64,000 bases of DNA. Origin: Diabrotica undecimpunctata (lineage: Eukaryota; Arthropoda; Insecta; Coleoptera; Chrysomelidae). The notes beneath the pieces are model-generated. The model did not search any database. It was not told the origin of the DNA and was given only the letters and a program-made list of their open reading frames with translations. Both the position numbers and the translations under genes were made by a program. Where the stretch lies: NCBI RefSeq assembly GCF_040954645.1, contig NC_092809.1, positions 136,451,914-136,515,913 on the forward strand. Direction: 5' to 3'. Positions 55,801 to 64,000 of this stretch are shown in pieces; the stretch's first letter is position 1, and the number at the start of each line of letters is the position of its first letter.

Positions 55801-56575
55801 GGTTATAATACGTGGGTGAGAACTTTGAACAAATTAAAAGTAGCAAGCTGGAGACAAGACCGGAAATATTAAGACAAATGCAGATAGAGAAAAGTCAATA
55901 AATAAAATATAGAAGTACATAAAAAACTAACGATAATAGTAGTAATATAAAACTAAATAATGCATTAGTAGGTACACGCTGATTTTCCAAAAAGATAAAG
56001 GTGCTAAATAGTCTTTTCGCAAAAAAAGAAGAAAACAAGACAAAAAAAAATAAATTCAATACAATAAAATGGAAAAATCCCAGTGGTTGGTTGTATACCA
56101 GAGTTTCAAAAAACTTACATAGAAGTAAAGTATATTTCCTAAAAGTATCTTTCCACTTTAAAATGACAAAAACATAAAAAAAAATTTACTGTTGAATTAC
56201 AAAACATGTGAAAAATACTTAAAATACATTTAAAGAAGTTAAAACTAGCTACGTAATTAGGTGTGGAAACTTTTGTATTACATGAAAATCATGGGTAATT
56301 TTAAGATTATAATAATACTAAGTTGATGTTATATGATTTAATGAAGAAAACATACATCTTGCTTGCTCGAAAAGAAGACAACAAAAACTTAAGTTAGTAA
56401 GCTCAATTATATTAAATTTAATTGTGAAATTTATATTATTAGATAGCAAAAACAAGTTAATTGCTTTAATAGAGTCAATGTATGATCCTGCATTTGAGCA
56501 ATGATGTTACTAACTTGGATAAGAATGTGTTATGTAAGAAAATGATAGTGAGGTAAACTATTTTTCTTCTTTTTC
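55801..56575. other. AT-rich spacer holding an unfilled repeat copy
   Basis: 56140-56300 (minus CACACCTAATTACGTAGCTA, then TTCTTTAAATGTATTTT, CATGTTTTGTAATTCAACAG) matches the flanks of the inverted-repeat element at 59025-60085 as one continuous sequence. The rest is poly-A-rich. Confidence 0.5.
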
Positions 56576-56589
56576 CCTAGCCTTAAGTA

Positions 56590-57735
56590 ATCCAACTTTA
56601 GACTTAGGCCTCCTCCAAATCAATCCAGTGTTTTCTATTTTGGGCCACTTGCTTCCAGTTGTGTCCTCCAATCTTCTTAATGTCACCAGCACATCTCATT
56701 TGTGGTCTTCCTTTGCTTCTCTTTCCTAACCATGGTCTCCATTGTTGTATTTCGTGGTTCCATCTTTTATCCTTTAGTCGGGCATTGTATCCTGCGAAGC
56801 TCCATTTTAATTTGGCAGCATGTTCTCCTGCGTCTTTTACTTTGGTTTTGCTTCTAATTCATTTGTTTGTTTTTTTGTCTGAAGTCTCACCCCAAGCATT
56901 GATCTTTCCATCGCTCTTTGTGCTTTTACTATTTTATCCATATTAGACTTGGTGAGTGTCCACGTCTGTAAACCATACGTGAGTATAGGGAGGATACACT
57001 GATCGTAAATTCTGGTTTTCAAATATTGTTCTATTTTAGTTCTTTTCAATATCCAACTCAGTTTTTCAAATCCTGCCCATACTAACCTTATTCTTCTGGT
57101 AATTTCGGTAGTTTGATTTTCTTTGTTAACTTTCATTATCTGTCTTAGGTAGATGTATTCTCATACTGTTTAAAAATTTAAGTCGTTTAACGTTATTTCT
57201 CTAAAGTTCGGTGTATTTATCATTCATTCATTATTCATATACAATTCATATTCATTATTTTTGTTTTTTCCAAGTTCGTCTTAAGATCTACGTTTTCCGA
57301 AGCTCGAAATATTTGCGTTATCATAGTCTGTAGTTCTTCGAAACTTGTAGCGAATATTACAATGTCATCGAGGTATCTCAAATAGCTCAGTTTTCTTCCA
57401 TTATCATTTCTGAGTAGACATTAGTTATCTTTCTCTTAAGATCTTCCTTGGCAGTATTATCTGGGTTCTTGTTTGAGGACTATGAATCACGGTAAAATGT
57501 TTGAGTAACTTTTAGGATTTCGTTCTTTTCTTTTATTTATTTTCCATTTTTATCCTTCAATAAGATTATTATAGGCTTTCCTAAGTTTGATCTTAGGCAT
57601 TTCAGGCTTTAATTCTTTTCTATTATTTTTTCTACCTTGTTTTCATTATAGATCCTTAAATCTTTCTTTACTCCCTTCTTTATTTGTTTATTCAATTCTT
57701 TGAAACCATTTCTTTGTAAGCGAAGGAAAGCGAAA
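56590..57735 (-). pseudogene. LINE relic with RT internal deletion
   Basis: From 57735 downward: linker FKELNKQIKKGVKKDLRIYN, KVEKIIEKN, LKVTQTFYRDS near 57500 and DLKRKITNVY, then a jump directly to the catalytic box LRYLDDIVIFATSFEELQT near 57330-57380, where YADD is replaced by YLDD. Then come ASENVDLKTNLEKTKMMNMN, VNKENQTTEITRRIRLVWAG, ILPILTYGLQTWTLTKSN near 56950-57010, RAMERSMLGVRL, AAKLKWSFAGYNARLKDKRW, RSKGRPQMR and NWKQVAQNRKHWIDLEEA. RT domains 1-4 are missing, apparently by an internal deletion near 57430. Same lineage group as 27001-28460. Confidence 0.75.
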
Positions 57736-59024
57736 CACCATTGGTTTCAGAGGAAAACTATTACATATAGGTAATAATTATGTTTGTATAACAATGACTG
57801 AAGGAGAAAAAGAGATTTAATAAATAAAATTCACTAAATAATATTATCCGTGAGGTTAGTCTCCTATGTAGACAAATATTAGCTAGTTTGAAAAGGGTAA
57901 AGTGAATTGGATTAAAATAAATACATATCTATATGAGAAAAGGTATATAGAAAATAAAGGAAAATATGAATCTGAATGTCAAACCAGACCGATTAATTAA
58001 GTATGAAATAATATACAGTGTGGAACAAATTGATACAACTATAATGGTTGTAGATTGAAATTTGATTTTAATGAGAATTGAAAATTGAGTGTAAAATTAT
58101 TAATTTTGATTATTGAAACAATTAATATTAATTGGGTAGGCACAATTTGTGTGTATATATGTTTCGGTAAAATTGCAGTACTTTTTAGGTGATGATTGAA
58201 TGTATGTATGGAATGAAAGAGTTATAAGTGTCTGTATGGGTAGGTTTGGGAAATGAGGGTTTTTGTTAGTAATGTATGGAATAGCTAAATGTAGTTGGTG
58301 TGTACAAATATATGTGGATGTACCTCAGAAGAAATATATTACAAAAGTAGGAATACAATAGAAAAATAAGCTAATAAACTAAAAGTAATAATAAAATAAA
58401 AAATATGTGCACTTAATAAAAAAGTGATTTGAGAATCTATGGTTATAAACATGTTGGTTAAAGATGAAGTTGACAAGTTGAAATCTTAAATTGTTAAAAA
58501 AAAATCGAAAAAAAAGGTACGATGTGGACAATGTCAAAGAGCGAAGACTATTAAAGAAAATTTAAAAAATTAGTAGTGACATTATTTTCAAATTGTACAG
58601 ACAAATATTTGTTTCAAGCAATTAACTTGTTTTTTCTAGCTAATAATATAAAGTTAAAATTAAATTTAATTTAATTTTACTTATTACCTTAATTTTAATT
58701 TACTTTAATTTTAATTATTACGACAATATAATTCTTTATCACAATTTTTTACATACAATATCCTTGTTGGGCTATTGTTTGAGTGGTCGCTAAAAATCCA
58801 CTGGCCGCTGTCTTGAAGACCTGTGAATCTTAACAAAAATGTTTACTTTCTTCCTGACCTAGTGAGTCGGCTGTTTCTTATAGTGGAATAAATTCATTCT
58901 ACTTTGCAGGGAAGATGTATGTCCCTTTCTTGTTAAATTATATGACGTCGTCCTAGTGTCAATAATAAAATTTTTCATGATAAATGTAATACAAAGGATT
59001 TCACACCTAACTACGTAGCTATAA
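57736..59024. other. AT-rich spacer
   Basis: No gene recognised. 58965-59024 is the left flank of the inverted-repeat element and belongs to the repeat also seen at 56140-56300. Confidence 0.4.
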
Positions 59025-60085
59025 TTTGTTTTTTAACCAGGAGGAGTAATCTAAAAAGACATATTCACACAGATTGCGGTAATCCAGTAATCAATTCTAA
59101 CCTAACTTTATTTATGTTTGAATTATAATTTTTTCCAATTCACTTCCAATATATATTTTTGTTTTGTTTTTATCACAATAAAAAATGTTGAATTGTTATG
59201 AAGAAGTTGAAGAATTGTTAGAGTTTATTTATCACATTGTAAAAGAAAATCGTCTGGAACGTATACGAAACCGATATATTCGTGATAAAATTTTATCTAA
59301 AATCCAATGGAATTTTACAATATTTCATCAGCGCATTAACTTAAACAACAAATGTTGTATGCTACTTTATGAGAATATACCCAGTTTTTACAGGATTGCA
59401 TATTTTTCAAATATACAGGTATAGACTTATGTTCATACATATTGTTTAGGATATCTTGTTGATCACTGTTCTAGTCTGCTTGTATTCCTTAATTGTAATT
59501 TACTCTTCTGTAAATAGTTGAATTAGAAACACCTAAAATTAGCACATTACTTTAGTTAGTCTTGATTTTAACAATAACTATTCTGCAAAACTAACCTGTT
59601 GCCTGTTTTATTTTTGCTACCATGGCTGTTATTTTTATTCCAGGGTTACCAATTTTTATTTGTTTGTACATTTTGTACATTTTTATAATGCACTGTTTTT
59701 CATTTGATAATAAATGACCCAATTCTACTCGGCGTTTTTTAAGTGGGCAAGGATAATTACCACATTACCACCACAGACCACTAATAACCCACTAGTACTT
59801 GGCATTGAATCCATATTGTTATCTTAATAAAACTAATACGTCCCTAAATAGTTCTGGACAATAGTTCTATATAAATGCAAACAAAAAATCTAAATTTAAA
59901 GGAATAACGCAGAAAATACAAAAAATCGTTGATATAAATTTTGAATCATCAATTTTCATAAATGTCAAATTGTCAAATGTCAAAAATTAGTGTCAAAATG
60001 TCATAATTTAGTGGAGATTGGACCAATTACAAACAAGCATTACGGCACGGTAAATTTGAATTACTCCTCCTGGCTAAAAAACAAA
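59025..60085. mobile_element. 1061-bp inverted-repeat element, family unknown
   Basis: Ends: TTTGTTTTTTAACCAGGAGG then AGTAAT (59025-59050) on the left. The reverse complement with one mismatch (TTTGTTTTTTAGCCAGGAGG then AGTAAT) is at 60060-60085. Flanks 58965-59024 and 60086-60165 match, in order, the two halves of the continuous minus-strand sequence at 56140-56300, indicating insertion into a dispersed repeat. No clear target duplication. Interior: one 79-codon frame and a GTCAAA-rich patch near 59960-60000. A DNA-transposon-like or foldback element is likely. Confidence 0.6.
59185..59424 (+). CDS. Unassigned 79-codon open frame in the inverted-repeat element
   Basis: ATG at 59185 to TAG at 59422-59424. 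Acidic, Leu-rich N-terminus (NCYEEVEELLEFIYHIVKE) followed by a basic stretch (NRLERIRNRYIRDKILSKI), the only plausible protein in the element. No family recognised. It could be a transposase fragment or chance. Confidence 0.25.
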   Translation: MLNCYEEVEELLEFIYHIVKENRLERIRNRYIRDKILSKIQWNFTIFHQRINLNNKCCMLLYENIPSFYRIAYFSNIQV

Positions 60086-60415
60086 CCATTTATATTCAAC
60101 TACTTTAAATGTATTTTCCACATGTAATTCAACAGTCAAAATGTTACCTTAAGTTTTAAAGTGTAAATATACTTCACTGTTAAAATCAGTTTTTTTAGTG
60201 ATAATCATCAAACTGGACAGAAAAAAATGTTTTGAAGACTCTCAATTCTTTTGGATAAATTTTAAATAATTTTTATTAATAAAAGATACCATTATACAGC
60301 CGAGGTCTTTCTTTTTATGTAAGTTTTTTAAATTAAATAAATTTCCAGGAAGCATTATATAAAAAAAGCAAATTATTACTTTTATATCGGTATAGTTATT
60401 AATATTACCAGATAA
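60086..60415. other. Right flank repeat then AT-rich DNA
   Basis: 60086-60165 belongs to the repeat interrupted by the inverted-repeat element. The rest is noncoding. Confidence 0.4.
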
Positions 60416-60417
60416 GC

Positions 60418-61645
60418 AGGTGATACTGTACTTCTAACGAACACACTGGACAACTTGCAAGAACTGTTGGCAGACAAGATGCGGTTAAAATTAAACACCC
60501 GGAAAACTAATTAGCTACTAATAAACAAGCAAAGGAAAGTGTTAGATTAACTGGAATGTAACGAAAAGCCATAGAATACTATTTGTCAACAGTGCATATA
60601 TTTGGGCTTCATATTTAAGAAAACCTGTGACATTAAAATAAGAGATAGGGCCCCGAATAGCTTAAATTTTAATATGTAATTCCTTTCAGAATATTAGCGT
60701 ATGAAATCAAAATGGACACATACATATAAGAAACGTAAAGTATTCGAAATCATAGGAATATAATGCAAATTTCGTGTATAAGCAAAGTCTCAAACACCAA
60801 ATTTCTAAACCAATCCAAAAATAATTATAATACTAGAGACATACACTGAATGATGAAGCACAAGAATTATATTTTTTATGTTTATTATGCAGGACATAAT
60901 TTATGGTAAAATAGAGCCAGATCGTTTTGGAATTTCTTGCCCGAATAGCTTACGGTAATGGTAAGAAACCTTTCTAACAATAATTTTCTGCAAGACGGTT
61001 GACAAAATCGAAATAGCCCTGATGATTTATAACTTTAAATATTTACAATAATAAAATAAAGAAGCTGCCTACTATAGTTTTTTGTCTGGAATTAGGATAA
61101 ACAAAAATATACGTCATTAAATATACGACAAACGGCATCACAGAAGAATATGGATATAGGACCATTTTTAGGATTATAAAGAGAGTGCTTTAAAAATCTA
61201 TATAAAACCAAATAGACTTTGATGATGAATCGATTAAAACAATTGCATAAAAATAAGATGTTATATATTTTTCGAAAGCCATGAGTCGAGGCTTTCAAAT
61301 CTGGTTAAAGCGCAAAGCATTTTAAATATGATAGACTGATTGAATTACACATAAAGAAGCACTGGAGATGGTTTATAAAGAAATAGAACTAATCACCACT
61401 ATACAAACAAGAAAACTAGAATACCTAGGCCACGTGATGGGGTGACCAAAATATAAAATTTTGAGAATAATAATACAGGGGAAGATTCAAGGAAGGAGAT
61501 CTGTTGGCGAAGGTAGAATTCTTAGTCGAAGAATCTACGTAATTGATATAAAATGCAGATCGATTGATTTGTTTATAGCAGCCAATTCAAAAATAAAAAT
61601 AACCATTGTGATTGCTAACCTCCGTAGGGAGACGGCACTTCAACA
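60418..61645 (+). pseudogene. RTE (Bov-B-like) LINE, two fragments
   Basis: 60418-60650 reads AGDTVLLTNTLDNLQELLAD (just after the YADD box, whose Tyr-Ala part is damaged) and MRLKLNTRKTN, then YLGFIFKKTCDIKIRD. Homology then fades. 61370-61645 resumes with VYKEIELITTIQTRKLEYLG, HVMG, a stop, YKILRIIIQGKIQGRRSVG, SIDLFIAANSKIKI and IANLRRETALQ. The end matches the RTE LINE at 3843-4882 (GHVLRGERYELLQVI, GKRSVGRR, IANLRKETAQ). The 650-base middle part is unreadable, replaced or heavily mutated. Confidence 0.7.
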
Positions 61646-62439
61646 TAAATTAATAGACTACCACAGCATGTTACATAGATTAATAGAAAATAGTAGTGAA
61701 AATAATTTATAATAAATTTTTTGATAGTTTTAAAAACAAAAGTTTTCAGTGTTTTATTGTTTAATTTATTTATTTATTAATGTTTTGTATTTTGAGAACG
61801 AAATCGAAACGTTAAATAAACTTATTTTTAAAAATAATAAAATTTAAATTTCATAATCTTACAGGGTTTCCAAAAGTTGTTGATGATGAAAAATAGTATC
61901 AAAGCCTTTGCCAGATCTAGAAATTCTGCTATTGTAATATTTTAACCTAGTGATGCTGTAGATTGTTCCCCACTTGTATATAAAAGTTTAATGATATCTA
62001 TTTAAAAAAAAATAACTTGTTTTATTTATAGAATAATTAAATAGATTAAAGGAGCTGTTATTATGTTTATTACTATTATTTTGACGCTTTAATTTCTTAT
62101 GACTATTTTTATAATAAGACTTATACATTCTTATCTACTAGTCCTAACAACTATAAATTGGAACAAATTAAAATGTATAACAAATTTAAGTGTTTGGTTG
62201 AGTTGTACAGTTAATTTTTAATCAAATTTAGTGAATCGTTGTATTATTTCAATAAAATAAAGCGCGGTATTTCTAAAAATTATTCAAAAAATTATGAGTT
62301 AGTGATTAAAAATAGTTTCCATAATAAAACAATCAATGAAGTTGTAAATGAACTTATTCTGTCTAATCCTACAATGTGGAATATTACTAAGTATACTAAA
62401 AAACAGAAAGTATTTTAAATAGAAACAATAAAAACCCGG
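61646..62439. other. AT-rich spacer with dispersed-repeat copy 4
   Basis: 61775-61835 reads TTTGTATTTTGAGAACG, AAATCGAAACGTTAAATAAA, CTTATTT, a short copy of the dispersed stem repeat lacking the stem's left half. Otherwise no feature. Confidence 0.4.
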
Positions 62440-63090
62440 GTCGTCCATAACTATTTATTGACGAAAATTTGAAAAAAAGTTCGAAGAAATACTCTATTGC
62501 AAGTTACAGCTGAATAAAATTATAACACAGTATTAAATTTGTCAAGGGAATGCTGTCGAAAGTGGATACATAAATATGGACCAAAGTTTTTTTAGGTTAA
62601 ATTATAGGTAAGAATTTAAAAGTGTACTCGTATTTAAAAAAAATATATTTTTATAGGTTAACAGCAAAACAAAAATAAGCCAGGCTCATGTGGCCAAAAT
62701 CTAAACTTTCTTGTTCGATAGAAGATTGGTGCCGAGTAATTTTTAGTGGCGAACTGTGATTACCAAAAACGTGTTATTCGCACTACACATAAGGCTTTTT
62801 ATAAAGACTGTTTGAAATTGACCATAAAATTACCTAAAGCAGAGGTGATTTGGAATTGTATAGCAGTTTCAGAGTTGGGATGTTTTGAATTTCTGGAAGA
62901 TGATGTAAATCCTGTGAAATGTCAAAAAATTTGAACTAGGTACTACAAAATTAAATGCTGGTTAGAAATACATTTTTCAGCAGGACGAAGTGGCCTGTCT
63001 TACGCTGAGAAACAAAAAAAACTAGTTAAGAATCTTCAATATAAACGTTCTTTCTTTTTCTTCTGTCAGTCTTGACGTAAATCTCATTAA
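62440..63090 (+). pseudogene. Tc1-like transposase relic
   Basis: Highly decayed Tc1 transposase. KNPGRP (GRPR-like hinge) near 62433, CRKWIHKYGPKFF near 62550, a frame reading RLTAKQK then ARLMWPKSKLSCSIEDWCRVIFSGEL, here split as ARLMWPKSKLSCS and IEDWCRVIFSGEL, near 62670-62755, where the first catalytic Asp of IFSDE is Gly. Then come KLPKAEVIWNCIAVSELGCF, here split as KLPKAEVIWNC and IAVSELGCF, near 62832, IFQQDEVACLTLRN near 62976 with the second Asp, and VLSFSSVSLDVNLI near 63050, which corresponds to VLPWPSQSPDLNPIE. A distinct copy from the three other Tc1 elements. Confidence 0.65.
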
Positions 63091-64000
63091 AACAGGATAA
63101 CATAATAAGAATAACCCATAATAGATATTATATGAACTTAAAACCAAAATAGAGCAGATTTGGACTGAATTCACTACTGAACAGTACATATCCTTAGTCA
63201 TAAAAACTATACTATTTTTAAATAGTCGCTTATTGTCAGTTTTTTTAGACACAGACACGTATTATTGACTATAACTTACATTGTTTGTAAAATATCTATT
63301 AAATATCTCAGCTACTTCTAAAGGGATATTTTTTATATTATTCATGATTTTCCAACTATTTTTTTTAATAATTTCATTAGATTCAATTTCACTTTTATGA
63401 AAATTTATTTTAACTTTTTTTAACGATTTAGTTTCTTTCTGTAGGTATATCTGATATGAGTTTTATTTAAATTGAATAAAATTAACAATATCATTTAGTA
63501 TTCACTCTTTTCTTTTATGTTTCTTAAACTTAACTTATGTTTTTATAGTATCAGTTTCGTTAAGTCGAAATTAATAAGAAACTTTTCATGATTAATATGC
63601 ATATGTTGTACAGTTCCATTCCGTTAGTATAGTTGTAAATTTTCAACTAATTTTTTATAATTTTTACTGCGTTTATTCTCAATTGGCCTAATAACATAGA
63701 GGAGAAGACATTAAAAATTGTGATAATGATCATTAATATATTAACGAATGTTTTACAAATTTTCACTAAATTTTAAATATTTTCACTTTGCAGTTTTTGA
63801 ATACACTACAGTGTACTTGATAATGGTGAAAGTATTTTCAAATTCACTTAAATATTATTATATTCAGATGTTGTTCTCAGCTCATACACAAAATCAGATA
63901 ATCATACAATTGATACACAATTTATCAACATTAATAATGGGAAACTGGTACACAAACATTATAAACGCATGTATTATTAACAGTTAAAAAAGACTTCACA
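63091..64000. other. AT-rich spacer to the window end
   Basis: Open frames here (63022-63258 minus, 63748-63987 plus) are short and compositionally unremarkable. No domain or repeat recognised. Confidence 0.4.

Overview
This window looks like intergenic DNA from a repeat-rich animal genome, most likely an insect. It is strongly AT-rich, and every recognisable coding stretch is a decayed transposable element. The mix is typical of insects with large genomes: Jockey- and RTE-type LINEs, Penelope-like elements (PLEs), Tc1-like, Tigger/pogo-like, CENP-B/Jerky-like and piggyBac DNA transposons, a tRNA-headed SINE and one Ty3/Gypsy scrap. I see no host gene, rRNA gene, functional tRNA gene, operon or CRISPR array, and I cannot name the species from the sequence.

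Layout. 0-5 kb: LINE ends, then a Tc1-like element (2437-5184) with an RTE LINE inserted in its transposase gene. 5-14 kb: AT-rich DNA with a dinucleotide repeat, two adjacent pogo-superfamily relics on the minus strand, a third on the plus strand, a LINE tail and a PLE endonuclease. 14-24 kb: a SINE, a Jockey-like LINE split by another repeat, a GC-rich stretch with a perfect hairpin, about 3 kb of silent AT-rich DNA, then a long LINE and a Gypsy integrase tail. 24-30 kb: LINEs nested in opposite orientation. 30-33 kb: two PLE relics with a hammerhead-like motif between them. 35-38 kb: a piggyBac element with an intact 5' end, cut off by a mariner/Tc1 scrap. 40-45 kb: one PLE broken by three later insertions, each with matching target-site duplications (TSDs). 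45-58 kb: large LINE relics in both orientations; between two of them lie a three-copy tandem repeat carrying hammerhead-ribozyme-like motifs and a Tc1-like element. 58-64 kb: an inverted-repeat insertion with an apparent empty site nearby, RTE scraps, a last Tc1-like relic and AT-rich DNA.

The most interesting signal is the tandem array at 51187-51995. Its 281-bp and 313-bp periods each carry a segment that, taken as a three-copy consensus, fits a hammerhead ribozyme. That is the architecture described for animal retrozymes, small non-autonomous circular-RNA retroelements thought to be mobilised by PLEs, and PLE relics are abundant here. Next are the PLE at 40180-44735, whose reading frame is recovered when three insertions are removed at their duplications, and two inverted-repeat elements that I could not assign to a family (41838-42638 and 59025-60085).

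The elements do not work together as a pathway. The nesting gives a relative history: PLEs and Tc1 elements arrived first, LINEs and inverted-repeat elements landed in them later, and all copies then decayed by substitutions, frameshifts and truncation.
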